Source of the DNA: an uncultured Armatimonadota bacterium
GTDB lineage: Bacteria > Armatimonadota > Armatimonadia > Armatimonadales > Armatimonadaceae
DNA: 41,564 nt
NCBI GenBank assembly: GCA_902805585.1
Contig: CADCTO010000197.1
Coordinates: 1-41,564 of the forward strand
Reading direction: 5' to 3'
The notes beneath the pieces were generated by a model, which saw only the letters and a list, made by a program, of their open reading frames with translations, was not told the origin of the DNA and did not search any database. Made by a program: the position numbers and the translations under genes. This document shows positions 14,606-23,687 of this stretch, piece after piece. Position 1 is the first letter of the stretch, and the number at the start of each line of letters is the position of its first letter.

Positions 14606-16558
14606 ATGCCGAATCACACGACAAGGCGAGCGGCGGCGGCCGCCGCCGCCGTTTCGCTGCTGACCGGTGCGGCCCTGGCCCGCGCGGCCGGAAACGCGCC
14701 CGCGGCGGCGCCCGGCACAGAGGACGTGGTGCTGCCGGCCGGATACGTGATCGAGCCGGTCCTGACCGGCCTGACCTACGCGAGCGGCATGACGTTCGGG
14801 GACGACGGCACGTTGTACGTCGCCGAGGCGGGACATTGCTACGGGCAGTTTTGGAGCGACGCGCGCATTTTCGGGTTGTCGCCCGGCGGGCGCGTCCGGT
14901 CCGTCGCGTCGGACTTCCGCGCGCCCGTCATGGGCATCACCTACCGGGACAATAAACTCTACGTCGCCGATCGCGGCAGGATCGCCCTCGTGGATCTGGG
15001 GACGGTTCACCGGGAACGGCGGTTGCGGCCCCTGGTATCGGATCTGCCGGTCGTGCCCAACGGGCAGCACTTCAACAGCCCGGTCGCCTTCGGCCCGGAC
15101 GGCAAGATGTACTGGGCCGTCGGTGCGGTCACCAACAGCGGCGTCCCGGGCGCCGACGATCTGATCTATGGCTGGCTGCTGGACATGCCGTGGATGCGGG
15201 ACGCGCCCGCCCGGGACGTGACGCTCGCCGCGGACCCGAACTACCCCAACCCCGACGTGCTGGGCCCCGACCTGCTCAAGCCGGCGCCGGGCGCGGCGTT
15301 CCTGCCCTTCGGCACGCCCGCCCGGGCGGGGCGGGTGATACCGGCCCATCCCCGCCCCACCGGCGCCGTCTACCGCGCGGACGCCAGCGGCGAAAACGTC
15401 GAAGTGTTCGCCTGGGGCATCCGCAGCCCCGTCGGGATCGGCTTCGGCCCGGATCAGCGGTTGTACCTGACCGACCACGGTATAGACGACAAAGGCGCGC
15501 GGCCCGCAGGCGAAGTCCCGGACGCGCTTTGGGCCGTGACGCAGGGTGCCTGGTACGGATGGCCGGACTACGCGGCGGGCATCGCACTCACGGACGAGCG
15601 GTTCAAGCCCAAGTTCCCGCTCGGCCGCGCGCCCGTCCCCGTGATGCAGAACGCGCCGTCACCCGCCCAGCCGGCCGCGCGGTTCGAGCCCCACGCCTCC
15701 GCGATGAAGTTCGACTGGTCGCGCAGCGACCGGTTCGGCTTCAAAGGCGAGATGTTCCTGGCGGAGTTCGGCGACGGCGCGCCGGTCACGTCCGGGCTGC
15801 GCGCGATCCCGCACCGGGGCTTCCGCGTCGTGCGCGTCAACACCCAGAACGGCGCCGTCGAGCCGTTCCTGACCATCAACAATCCCGGGTCGGCGGCGAC
15901 GCGCGGGCCGAAGCGCCCCATCCAGGTCCTTTTCGACCGTTCCGGGGACAACCTGTACCTGCTGGACTTCGGCGTCCTGTCGATCAACGTCTCGACCCGG
16001 CGTGCCGGCATCGACGCCCCCATCCGGACGGGCACCCTTTGGCGTATCCACCGCCAGAACGCCGGCGCGACCGACGCCGCGACACCTGCCGCAGCGACCG
16101 ACACGTCCGCCGCCGGCACGCCGCGGCGCGCGGAAGGCGGCCGCCTGGTCACCTGGCGCACGGCGCGCGGTTCCGTCCTCCTGATGCGCAAGGAGCTGCG
16201 CGCGGCGCTCGCCGAAGCGCGCCTGGCCCAGTCGCTGGCCGTCTGGGACCTGCGCCAGCAGCGGCTCCGCACGTCGGCCCGCGAGCGGCTCGAGGGCATC
16301 TCGACGCTGGCGACGGTCGTCCTCCAGCGCATCGACGACCCGAACGCCCTCGACGACGGCACCCGGTCTTTCCTTTTGGACGTGCGGGACTGGGCCCTGC
16401 GCGCCGAGCCGCTGCGCCTCCAGGGGAACGACCCGATGGCCGGGCGGATCGACCGGTGGATCGTGCGGACCCGGTGGGACGAGACCGACGCCCTGTACCG
16501 CGGCTACGCGGTGCCGGGCCGTTGGGAACGCCGCGTGGAAGCCGATGTGCGTCCCTGA
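14606..16558 (+). CDS. Secreted glucose/sorbosone-dehydrogenase-like beta-propeller protein
   Basis: 650 residues from the ATG at 14606 (GGAGAG just before it). An Ala-rich signal peptide (about 1-28) carries TTRR before the hydrophobic stretch, so Tat export is possible. The propeller (about 40-480) has YASGMTFGDDGTLYVAEAG, NSPVAFGPDGKMYWAVGAVT, AWGIRSPVGIGFGPDQRLYL, TDHGIDD and GPKRPIQVLFDRSGDNLYLL, the six-bladed arrangement of soluble glucose/sorbosone dehydrogenase-like proteins. Residues about 485-650 are a helical extension (RKELRAALAEARLAQSLAVW, LEGISTLATVVLQRID) not typical of the family. Whether PQQ is bound is unknown. The CAP-domain gene starts 21 bases downstream, so cotranscription is likely. 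Confidence 0.85.
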   Translation: MPNHTTRRAAAAAAAVSLLTGAALARAAGNAPAAAPGTEDVVLPAGYVIEPVLTGLTYASGMTFGDDGTLYVAEAGHCYGQFWSDARIFGLSPGGRVRSVASDFRAPVMGITYRDNKLYVADRGRIALVDLGTVHRERRLRPLVSDLPVVPNGQHFNSPVAFGPDGKMYWAVGAVTNSGVPGADDLIYGWLLDMPWMRDAPARDVTLAADPNYPNPDVLGPDLLKPAPGAAFLPFGTPARAGRVIPAHPRPTGAVYRADASGENVEVFAWGIRSPVGIGFGPDQRLYLTDHGIDDKGARPAGEVPDALWAVTQGAWYGWPDYAAGIALTDERFKPKFPLGRAPVPVMQNAPSPAQPAARFEPHASAMKFDWSRSDRFGFKGEMFLAEFGDGAPVTSGLRAIPHRGFRVVRVNTQNGAVEPFLTINNPGSAATRGPKRPIQVLFDRSGDNLYLLDFGVLSINVSTRRAGIDAPIRTGTLWRIHRQNAGATDAATPAAATDTSAAGTPRRAEGGRLVTWRTARGSVLLMRKELRAALAEARLAQSLAVWDLRQQRLRTSARERLEGISTLATVVLQRIDDPNALDDGTRSFLLDVRDWALRAEPLRLQGNDPMAGRIDRWIVRTRWDETDALYRGYAVPGRWERRVEADVRP

Positions 16559-16579
16559 GCGTGCGGCGGCCCGGTCAGC

Positions 16580-17773
16580 ATGACTCTGTGCCGCCTCGGC
16601 TCCGCCGTCGCCGTCCTCGCGCTGCTGGCGCCTCCCGCCCATCCCATCGGCTATTGGAACAGCGGGACGCCCGGCCCCACCGGCGTCCTGCGCGTCACGC
16701 AGCCCTCGGTCCGCTGGAGGGTCTGGCGGGGCGATGGGGCGATGGTCACCGAAGTCCGCCTGACCCTCAACGGCGCCCCGGTGCCGGCGACGTATGCGCC
16801 CGAGGAGCGGTCGGTTGTCTACGACCCGCCGCGTCCGCTCCCGCCGGGCGGCTACGACGTCGCCTGCCGTGTCGCGGCGGAACGGGGCGACCCGATAGAA
16901 CGGGCGTGGCAGTTTTCCGTCGCCCGCGGTGCGCGCGACCGACTCGCGCCCCCGGGCCCGGTGCAGCAGAACGCTCTCGCGGCGGCGAACGCGTACCGGC
17001 GGCGCCTTTCCCTCCCGTTATTACGCCTGGACGACCGCTTGTCGGCGGCCGCCGCAGCGCACGTATCGTATCTGGAGCGGAACCGCACGACCGGACACTT
17101 CGAGATACCCGGCAGGCCGGGCTTCGCCGGTGTAACCCCGCGCGAACGGAAAGCCCCGTTTGGTTACTTCGGCAGCGGCTACGAGGCCGTCGATTACGGC
17201 AGCCGGTCGGTTGTGGAAGCCGTCCGGGCCCTCTTCGACGCGCCGTACCACCGGATGCCGTTCCTCCAGCCCGGTCCCATCCTCTTCGGCGCGGCGCGCT
17301 CGGGTCGGCACACGGTCCTGGAATTCGGCGCATCGGACAAGGAAGGCACGGTGGTGTATCCGGCCGCCGGCCAGCGCGACGTACCCGTTACCTGGGACGA
17401 CAAAGAGCGACCCGACCCGCTCCAGATCCACGGAGCGCGGGGCACGGTCGGCTACCCGATCACGCTCTTCCACTTCGCGCCGGATCGACTGACGATGCGG
17501 GTCACCGGGACGACACTTGCCACGGCGTCGGGTAAACCCGTCCCCTTCTTCCTGAACGACCCGGAAAACGACCCGGAAATGGCGGCGCTGAACGGCGTCC
17601 TCATCATTCCGCGGCGCCCGCTCCCGCCGAACACGACGTTCAACGTGTCCGTGGCCGCGCAGACGCCGCTCGGGCGGACCGTCTCCCGGTCCTGGAGTTT
17701 CACCACGGGCGCCGCGCCTCGACCGGCCCGTGTGCGCCGCGGGCCGGCTAGAACGGGAAGGAAGCGGCGATGA
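16580..17773 (+). CDS. Secreted CAP-domain (SCP/PR1-like) protein with flanking Ig-like domains
   Basis: 397 residues. A signal peptide (about 1-22) is followed by an N-terminal sandwich (about 35-115, CopC/Ig-like: VRLTLNGAPVPATY, PGGYDVACRV). The CAP domain (about 130-260) shows NAYRRRLSLPLLRLDDRLSA, AAAHVSYLERN, TTGHFEIPG, and SRSVVEAVRALFDAPYHRMP, with family-type His residues. A C-terminal SbsA-like Ig domain (about 285-375) ends RPLPPNTTFNVSVAAQ and SRSWSFTTG. Bacterial CAP proteins are extracellular; functions range from binding to hydrolysis and are mostly unproven. The last 20 residues are Arg-rich. It lies 21 bases after the dehydrogenase-like gene. No strong ribosome site is seen. 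Confidence 0.88.
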   Translation: MTLCRLGSAVAVLALLAPPAHPIGYWNSGTPGPTGVLRVTQPSVRWRVWRGDGAMVTEVRLTLNGAPVPATYAPEERSVVYDPPRPLPPGGYDVACRVAAERGDPIERAWQFSVARGARDRLAPPGPVQQNALAAANAYRRRLSLPLLRLDDRLSAAAAAHVSYLERNRTTGHFEIPGRPGFAGVTPRERKAPFGYFGSGYEAVDYGSRSVVEAVRALFDAPYHRMPFLQPGPILFGAARSGRHTVLEFGASDKEGTVVYPAAGQRDVPVTWDDKERPDPLQIHGARGTVGYPITLFHFAPDRLTMRVTGTTLATASGKPVPFFLNDPENDPEMAALNGVLIIPRRPLPPNTTFNVSVAAQTPLGRTVSRSWSFTTGAAPRPARVRRGPARTGRKRR

Positions 17774-17950
17774 AAGGGGCAGGTGCTTTCGTCCGGTTCC
17801 TCCTGCCGATGTGCCGCCTGCCGTCCTGACGCCGGCCTACGTTTAGGCCACCGCCAGCGGGGTACCTTTCCTCTGTTCGCGAAGCACGGAAAACAGGCGG
17901 CCCCGGGTAGTGGGCGCCAGGCTGGCGGCGTGCGGGTGCCGAAACAGAGT

Positions 17951-18469
17951 ATGGCAGAGCAGAACCCACCCTCAGAACCCGGACGCGCCCCTGCTTCGGC
18001 ACTCGTCGCGGGGCTCCTCGCCGGTTTTCTCGCGACCGTGCCGATGACGGCCGTCATGATTTCCGGGCGCCGCCGCCTTCCGCCCGAGGAGCAGTACGCC
18101 CTTCCGCCCCGCGAGATCGTCGACTCGGCCGCCGAGAAGACCGGGGCGGCGCAGGAGATGGACGAGACGGAACGGCGTGAGGTGACCGCTCTGGCCCACT
18201 TCGGTTTCGGTGCCGCGGCCGGCGGCGCGTACGGCGTGCTCGCAGAACGGGTGCCGGGGCCGGCGGCACTGAAGGGCATCACCTGGGGCCTCCTCGTCTG
18301 GTCCGGCAGCTACCTGGGCTGGATACCCGCCGCCGGCATCCTCCGGCCCGCCACCGAGCACCCGGCCCGCCGCAACGCACTGATGATCGGCGCACACGTC
18401 GTCTGGGGCGCGGTGACCGGCCTGCTGTTGGAGCGCCTGACCGGACGCGGCAGGCAACAAGGAGATTGA
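17951..18469 (+). CDS. Four-helix membrane protein of unknown function (DUF1440-like)
   Basis: 172 residues from the ATG at 17951. Hydrophobic helices lie at about 15-38 (ALVAGLLAGFLATVPMTAVM), 85-105, 112-132 (ITWGLLVWSGSYLGWIPAAG) and 145-163 (GAHVVWGAVTGLLLE). A cytoplasmic, charged loop (RRRLPPEEQYALPPREIVD) follows helix 1. The arrangement resembles DUF1440-type small inner-membrane proteins, but the match is only impressionistic. It follows the CAP gene after 177 bases and ends before the strong bidirectional terminator. Confidence 0.8.
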   Translation: MAEQNPPSEPGRAPASALVAGLLAGFLATVPMTAVMISGRRRLPPEEQYALPPREIVDSAAEKTGAAQEMDETERREVTALAHFGFGAAAGGAYGVLAERVPGPAALKGITWGLLVWSGSYLGWIPAAGILRPATEHPARRNALMIGAHVVWGAVTGLLLERLTGRGRQQGD

Positions 18470-18484
18470 ATCGTCCCGGTCTGC

Positions 18485-18534
18485 GAAGAAACGGCGCCCC
18501 CGGCCAAATCATTGGCCGGGGGCGCCGTTTCTTC
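18485..18534. terminator. Bidirectional intrinsic terminator
   Basis: A perfect 23-bp stem (18485-18507 with 18512-18534) with a 4-base loop sits in the 76-base gap between two convergent genes. The outer arms begin with GAAGAAA and end with TTTCTTC, so each strand reads a GC stem followed by a T-rich end. This is the clearest terminator in the window. Confidence 0.92.
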
Positions 18535-18545
18535 CCGCTCCGCGA

Positions 18546-18968
18546 TCAGACGAGCCTGGCTTGGAGCGTGATGTTGATGGCCGCAAGCGCTTTAGAGACC
18601 GGGCAGTTCTTCTTCGCACCCTCCGCCTTCTCCTGGAACACCTCCGGCGTGATGTTCGGGACCCGGGCTTCCGTTTCGAGCGCGATGGTAGTTATACTGA
18701 AGCCGCCGCCGCCCGGTTCCAGGGACACCCGGGCGCGGGTGTGGACCCGCTCGGGCGGGAATCCGGCCTGCGCCAGTTCGTGCGACAGCGCCATCGAAAA
18801 GCAACCTGCGTGTGCCGCCGCGATCAGCTCCTCCGGGTTGGTGCCGTCCCCCTCCTCGAACCGCGACCGGAACGAGTAAGCCCCTTCGTAGGCCCCACTG
18901 CCCACCTTCATGGTCCCCTGCCCGCCCTTGAGGTCACCCTTCCATTCCGCTTCCGAAGTACGAACCAT
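18546..18968 (-). CDS. OsmC-family peroxiredoxin
   Basis: 140 residues, a complete OsmC/Ohr-fold protein that reduces organic hydroperoxides with a redox-active cysteine pair. C56 in AAHAGCFSMALSHEL and C122 in KKNCPVSKAL are the peroxidatic and resolving cysteines, and E47/E48 in NPEELIAAA is the conserved acidic site. The start (TSEAEWKGDLKGGQGTM) places it in the OsmC rather than the Ohr branch. A promoter (19051-19079) and AAAGGGAA before the ATG at 18968 support the start. It is probably induced by oxidative or osmotic stress, by family analogy. Confidence 0.94.
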   Translation of the reverse strand: MVRTSEAEWKGDLKGGQGTMKVGSGAYEGAYSFRSRFEEGDGTNPEELIAAAHAGCFSMALSHELAQAGFPPERVHTRARVSLEPGGGGFSITTIALETEARVPNITPEVFQEKAEGAKKNCPVSKALAAINITLQARLV

Positions 18969-19050
18969 CGTCTAGTTGTTCCCTTTCTGTAGATGCCGAG
19001 CCGGCTCGCGTCCCGCTCGCGCAGGAAGGCCGCACCGCCCCCAACGCGTT

Positions 19051-19079
19051 AGTATGGCACATTCCGCAGGCCGGTTCAA
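19051..19079 (-). promoter_or_regulatory. Promoter candidate for the OsmC gene
   Basis: On the minus strand TTGAAC (19079-19074), a 17-base spacer and CATACT (19056-19051); four of six matches in each box. The leader to the ATG at 18968 would be about 75 bases. Confidence 0.45.
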
Positions 19080-19111
19080 TGGAGAAGCGCTCGTGGACGG
19101 CGCCTCCACCG

Positions 19112-20098
19112 TCAGCGCATCATCCCCGGCCCGGCGTACGCGCGCCCGAAGGGCAGCCCCGCCGGCTCGTCGAACGGGCGGAACGGCACGCGGGCGGCGA
19201 TCTCGTCCACGCGCGTCAGGAGATCGGGCGGGAGCGGACCTTTCTCCACGGCGGCCATGTTCTGCTCTACCTCCTCGGGTGAGCGAGCGCCCATCAGGAC
19301 GCTCGACACGTCCGGGTTGGACAGGACGAAGCGCAGTCCCATCTCCGGCAGGGACATGCCGGCCTCGTCCAGCAGCGCGTACAGCGCTTTGAACTGGCTC
19401 CTTCGGGGCGCGCTCAGCCACGGCGCGCCGCCGTTCACCTCGTCGTCGTACCGGCGGGCGAGCGCCCCCTGCTGGAGCGGCGACCCGATCACGATCCCCA
19501 TGCCCTGTTCGCGGGCGGCGGGAAGGACCTCGATCTCCGCCTCGCGCCACAGCAGGCTGTAATTGAAGGCGGTCAGCACCACGTCGAACCGGCCGCTGCG
19601 GATGACGCGCGCCATGCCGTAGGCCGTCGTGCCGCCGATCCCCGTGAAGCCGATCACGCCTTCCTGTTTCAGTTCGTCCAGGAGTTCCATCACCGGCCCG
19701 TTGAACCGCTCGGAGTCCGTCCACCAGTCGTACTGCGCGGGCCGGTCGGGCTCGTGGATCATGAGGATGTCGATGCGGTCGCGCCGGAGCAGGCGCAGGC
19801 TCTCCTCGACGGAGCGGCGGAGCCCGTCCTTGTCCCGGGGCAGGAACGGCTGCGGCCTCCCGCCCAGTTTCGTAGACAGGACGACGGGCCCCGTCACGTC
19901 GCCGAGGACCCGCCCCAACACCTCCTCGCTGTCCGCATAGCCCGGGGCCGTATCGATATAGTTGCCCCCGAGTTCCAGCGCGCGCAGGACGGCCGCCTTC
20001 CCCTGATCGAACTCCGCGCCGAAGCGTGACACGAACAGGCCTCCGAGCCCCAACTCGCTGACCGCCAGCCCCGTCTTGCCCAACGTCCTCTGCTTCAT
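19112..20098 (-). CDS. Aldo/keto reductase
   Basis: 328 residues, a single (beta/alpha)8 NADPH-dependent oxidoreductase. The catalytic tetrad is complete: D49 in YIDTAPGYADSEE, Y54, K77 in LSTKLGG and H115 in LMIHEPD. The cofactor-binding C-terminal part includes IGSPLQQGALA and VLMGARSPEEVEQN. The YGxSE-type box YADSEEVLGRVLGD groups it with the sugar/fucose-dehydrogenase-like AKRs rather than classical aldose reductases; the substrate is unknown. The start at 20098 has AAGGGGAG just upstream. No cotranscribed neighbour is evident; the next gene upstream is divergent. Confidence 0.94.
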   Translation of the reverse strand: MKQRTLGKTGLAVSELGLGGLFVSRFGAEFDQGKAAVLRALELGGNYIDTAPGYADSEEVLGRVLGDVTGPVVLSTKLGGRPQPFLPRDKDGLRRSVEESLRLLRRDRIDILMIHEPDRPAQYDWWTDSERFNGPVMELLDELKQEGVIGFTGIGGTTAYGMARVIRSGRFDVVLTAFNYSLLWREAEIEVLPAAREQGMGIVIGSPLQQGALARRYDDEVNGGAPWLSAPRRSQFKALYALLDEAGMSLPEMGLRFVLSNPDVSSVLMGARSPEEVEQNMAAVEKGPLPPDLLTRVDEIAARVPFRPFDEPAGLPFGRAYAGPGMMR

Positions 20099-20289
20099 GC
20101 GCTCCCCTTTCCCGCGTGGCGCGACAGGATAAGGTATACCCCGACCACCCACAGCAGTGCGGCACACCATCCGGACCGCCCCGTGAGCCCAGCGGGACGC
20201 GCAAAGGAGGCCTGCCCGGGTGCGCCGGGGAACATTACCCGGGGACGGGGCCGCAGCAATCCGGGCCGCCCCTCAGGAGAAGGAACTCG

Positions 20290-21255
20290 ATGTCGGATCA
20301 AAGCGCGCCACTCACCATCTGGTGCGGGGATACGTTTCCCCCGCGGGCACTGGGCCTGCTGCATGAGGGCACCGCACGCCACCGCATCGTGCTCCCACAG
20401 CGGGGGGCGTCGTCCACGGCGGTACTGGCCGAAGCGGATGTGGCCTTCGGGCAGCCGGACCCGGACGTGGTGCGGGACTCGGCGCGTCTGCGCTGGGCAC
20501 ACCTGACCAGCGCGGGTTACACGCGCTATGACCGGGACGACGTGAGGGACGCCTTGCGCGGGCGGGGCGCCTTTCTGACCAACAGCTCGCACGTCTACGA
20601 CGAGCCCTGCGCGCAGCACGCCCTGGCGATGATGCTCGCCCTGGCCCGGCAGCTGCCGCAGTGCGGCGAGGACCAGCGTACCGACCGCGGCTGGCGCACC
20701 GGGGAGCGCCGTCGCGACTCGTTCCTGCTGGGCGGCCAGAGTGTGCTGCTGCTCGGGTTCGGGGCCATCGCCCGTCGTCTCGTCGAACTGCTGGCGCCGT
20801 TCGGGATGGACATCGTCGCTTCGCGTCGCGTCGCGCGGGGCGACGAAGGCATTCCCATCGTCGGCGAGGCCGGCGTGGACGATGCGCTGACCGCGGCCAA
20901 CCATGTCATCAACCTGCTGCCGGACAACGTCTCGACGCGCGGCTACGTTTCCGCCGCGCGCCTGGAACGGATGAAGCCGGGCGCACGCTTCTATAACCTC
21001 GGGCGGGGCACGACGGTGGACCAGGACGCGCTGCTCGCGGCGCTGCGGAGCGGGCGCCTCGCTTTGGCGTACCTGGACGTGACGGACCCGGAGCCGCTGC
21101 CGCCGGATCACCCGCTCTGGACCGCGCCGAACTGCTTCATCACGCCCCACACCGCCGGGGGTCACGCCGGCGAGCACGAGCGGCTGGTGCGCCATTTCCT
21201 GTCCAACCTGGCCGCCTTCGAGCGCGGCGAGCCGCTGGCGGACCGGGTGATCTGA
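20290..21255 (+). CDS. D-isomer-specific 2-hydroxyacid dehydrogenase family protein
   Basis: 321 residues. The NAD-binding Rossmann domain has the loop SVLLLGFGAIARRLVELL (G156-x-G158). The catalytic residues are R239 in YNLGRGTTVDQDALL, E268 in DVTDPEPLPPDHPLW and H287 in FITPHTAGGH. It therefore looks active as a 2-hydroxyacid/2-ketoacid oxidoreductase; substrate specificity is open. The glycine loop reads GFGAIA where many members have GxGxIG. AGGAGAAGG precedes the ATG at 20290. Its stop lies 6 bases from the convergent last gene of the large minus-strand cluster, with no room for a terminator. Confidence 0.93.
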   Translation: MSDQSAPLTIWCGDTFPPRALGLLHEGTARHRIVLPQRGASSTAVLAEADVAFGQPDPDVVRDSARLRWAHLTSAGYTRYDRDDVRDALRGRGAFLTNSSHVYDEPCAQHALAMMLALARQLPQCGEDQRTDRGWRTGERRRDSFLLGGQSVLLLGFGAIARRLVELLAPFGMDIVASRRVARGDEGIPIVGEAGVDDALTAANHVINLLPDNVSTRGYVSAARLERMKPGARFYNLGRGTTVDQDALLAALRSGRLALAYLDVTDPEPLPPDHPLWTAPNCFITPHTAGGHAGEHERLVRHFLSNLAAFERGEPLADRVI

Positions 21256-21261
21256 CGCCGG

Positions 21262-22371
21262 CTATCCGGCGGCGCGGAAGGCGTAGACGCGGCCGTCGTC
21301 CGCACCGATGATGACGAGCCCGTTCGTGACGGTGGGAGAGCTCATCACGGGCCTTCCGACCTGGTAGGACCAGAGTTCCTTCCCGTCCGCGAGACCCAGC
21401 ACGTACACGCGGCCGTCTTCGGAACCGACCACGACCTTCCCGTCGACGATCGCGGGGGAGCTGTCCACCTTGCCCCGGGTGCGGAAGGTCCACAGCCCTT
21501 TGCCGCTGTTCCGGGCGATGCAGTGCACCTGTTTGTCCCGCCCCCCGATCACGACCCGGTCGGGCGCGAGGGCCGGCGACGACAGGTACGGGAAGCCCCG
21601 CTCCCGGTAGGTCCACACGATCTTCGACGCCCCGATGTCGGCGCGGACGACCGCGTTCCCGTAGTGCCCCAGGAAGACCTGGCGGCCGGCCACCGACACG
21701 GAGCCGGCGATGTAGTCGCCGACGTTGACGGGGCGGAGCGCCTTGCCGTCGGCCAGGCGGACGACATGCAGGATGCCGTCGCAGCCGCCGAAGATCACCT
21801 TGCCGTCCGTGATGGCGGGCATGCCGTTGACGTAGTTGTCGGTCTCGTAGGTCCAGACGGCCTTCCCCGTCGCCAGGTTGACGCAGTGCACCCGGTTGTC
21901 GTAGCTGCCGACGACGATCCAGGTGCCGCGTCCGTTCGGGGCGGGAGTGGCGTTCGCGCCGCCCAGGATCTTATCTTCGGTCTTGTACCTCCAGCGCGGC
22001 TTTCCCGTGCGGGCGTCGAGGGCGTACAGGACGCCGTCCGCCGAGCCGACCACGACCACCTGTCCGACCACGCGCGGCGGCGCGTCCACCACGCCGCCGG
22101 TCTTGAAGGACCACAGTTTCCCGCCGTCCCGCAGCCGCAGGGCGTAGACGTGACCGTCGTCCGAGCCGATGAAGACGCGCCCGCCCGCGACGGCCGCCGA
22201 CGAGGAGACGGGCCCGCCCGTCTTGAACCGCCACGCCAGCGCGAGGCGGCTGGGCAGGCGGCCAGCCGTCGTGCGGAGATTGCCGGGAGGGGCACCAGCC
22301 TGCGCCCGGTCGGCGGATGGAAAGACGACAAGGAGCAGTATGGCCGCGAGAAAGGTGCAAACAGGTTTCAT
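21262..22371 (-). CDS. Secreted PQQ-like beta-propeller protein (propeller 1)
   Basis: 369 residues with a signal peptide (about 1-27). At least seven blades are visible through repeats such as GRVFIGSDDGHVYALRLRDG, GVLYALDARTGKPRW, NRVHCVNLATGKAVW, KQVHCIARNSGKGLW and GRVYVLGLADGKELW. It differs from its neighbours in lacking the N-terminal DWPQWRGP signature and in having short, regular blades of the BamB or quinoprotein-like type. 'PQQ-like' describes the repeat; no dehydrogenase active site or cofactor ligand is evident. The start overlaps the stop of the upstream gene by 4 bases (ATGA), so it is translationally coupled. It is the last gene of the 15-gene cluster. Confidence 0.9.
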   Translation of the reverse strand: MKPVCTFLAAILLLVVFPSADRAQAGAPPGNLRTTAGRLPSRLALAWRFKTGGPVSSSAAVAGGRVFIGSDDGHVYALRLRDGGKLWSFKTGGVVDAPPRVVGQVVVVGSADGVLYALDARTGKPRWRYKTEDKILGGANATPAPNGRGTWIVVGSYDNRVHCVNLATGKAVWTYETDNYVNGMPAITDGKVIFGGCDGILHVVRLADGKALRPVNVGDYIAGSVSVAGRQVFLGHYGNAVVRADIGASKIVWTYRERGFPYLSSPALAPDRVVIGGRDKQVHCIARNSGKGLWTFRTRGKVDSSPAIVDGKVVVGSEDGRVYVLGLADGKELWSYQVGRPVMSSPTVTNGLVIIGADDGRVYAFRAAG

Positions 22372-23687
22372 CGTGCAGATCCGAGCGACGCGGGAAGGTT
22401 CCACGACGCCAGCGTGGTCTCGTCCTTGACGAGAATGCGGCCCCGGGAGGCCGCCGGGCTTGCCCAGGTGGCGCTGTCGGCTACCTCGTAGCGGGCGGCT
22501 TCCGCCAAGGCGTCCCCCGCTTTGCGGTAGACGATCAGATCCGCGCCCGTAGTCAACGCCAGCACGTTCGGCCCGGCCTCCCAGATCGAGGCGTTGTCCC
22601 CCATCCGGCCCTCGCCGTTCCATAGCAGTTTTCCCGTGGCGACGTCCAGGCAGAACATCTGTCCGCTACGCCGCTCCGACATTCCGTAGAGGCGCGTACC
22701 GCTGGCCACCGGCGTGCTCATATACATGGTAACGTCACGGGTCTCCCAGACCTTCTCGGCCGACCACGCCGCGCCGTTCTTGCGAACGCGGACGGCGAAC
22801 GTCGGCTGGCGCATCCCCGCGAAGATCAACCGATCGCCCGCCGCAACGGGAGTAACGGAGTTCTGGTCGTAGGACGTGGTGAACGGAAGGCTCCAGAGGA
22901 GCGTGCCCGTGTCGACCGCGACGCCCAGGCATCGCCGCTGCGTCTGCGTGACGATCTGTCGGACGCCGCCGAGTGTCACCACGATCGGCGAGGCGTAGGC
23001 GGGGCCGTCGCCGGCCCAGCGCCAGCGGGTGGCGCCGGTCTTCGCGTCGAAAGCGGTGAGCGCGCCGTCGTTCTCCCCGCCGACGTGGGCGATCACCAGG
23101 CCGCGGTCCGCCACGGGGGACATCGCCGTTCCGAACACGGGCGACGTCTGTTTGTACCGCGACGCGAAGTCGTGCCGCCACCGGGCTTTGCCCGTTTGGG
23201 CATCGAGACAGGAAAGGACGCCGCTGATGCCAAGGGTGTACAGGTTTCCGTCCGCGTAGACCGGCGTCGACTTCGGCCCCTTGCCGTGTCCGCGGGCTGC
23301 CGGGTTCATCTCGTAGGGAGCCGGGTAACTGTCGCGCCAGATCTCCTTGCCGGTCGCGGCGGCGAGACGGCGGGCGACCTCATTCTCCCCCTGGCGGGCG
23401 AAGACATACACGGCGTCCCCCACGATCAGCGGCGAAGAGTGCCCGATCCCGACCTCGACCTTCCACGCGCGCTTCAGCGTCGCCGGCCAGCGCGCGGGCG
23501 CGACGGAACCCACCAGCCTGCCGTCCCGGTTCGGCCCGCGCCACTGCGGCCAGTCCTGCGCCGGCCCGGGGCCGGGCACGCCCAGCAGGCTGACCGAAGC
23601 CCACAGCAAGATGGCGCGGGCGCGCGGACCGTCCGCCCGCCGCCTGCGCTCGCCTCTGACCCAAGCCGCTGCTACTTGCCGACGCAA
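22368..23687 (-). CDS. Secreted PQQ-like beta-propeller protein (propeller 2), TTG start uncertain
   Basis: 439 residues if begun at the TTG at 23687, which has AAGGA about 9 bases upstream and overlaps the previous gene by 16 bases. A later TTG at 23609 gives 413 residues but a signal peptide without basic residues. After the hydrophobic leader (AILLWASVSLLGVPGPGPAQ) comes DWPQWRGPNRDG, then blades KEIW, LSCLDAQTGKARW, LTAFDAKTGATRW and MFCLDVATGKLLW. SYDQNSVTPVAAGDRLIFAG and IWEAGPNVLAL belong to later blades. Presumed periplasmic or extracellular; binding partner unknown. It ends in an ATGA overlap with propeller 1. Confidence 0.85.
   Translation of the reverse strand: MRRQVAAAWVRGERRRRADGPRARAILLWASVSLLGVPGPGPAQDWPQWRGPNRDGRLVGSVAPARWPATLKRAWKVEVGIGHSSPLIVGDAVYVFARQGENEVARRLAAATGKEIWRDSYPAPYEMNPAARGHGKGPKSTPVYADGNLYTLGISGVLSCLDAQTGKARWRHDFASRYKQTSPVFGTAMSPVADRGLVIAHVGGENDGALTAFDAKTGATRWRWAGDGPAYASPIVVTLGGVRQIVTQTQRRCLGVAVDTGTLLWSLPFTTSYDQNSVTPVAAGDRLIFAGMRQPTFAVRVRKNGAAWSAEKVWETRDVTMYMSTPVASGTRLYGMSERRSGQMFCLDVATGKLLWNGEGRMGDNASIWEAGPNVLALTTGADLIVYRKAGDALAEAARYEVADSATWASPAASRGRILVKDETTLASWNLPASLGSAR

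Noticed and set aside
15190-17535. A long second frame across the dehydrogenase-like and CAP genes
   Set aside because: Arg/Pro-rich translation without motifs; the overlapping frames carry signal peptides and recognisable domains.
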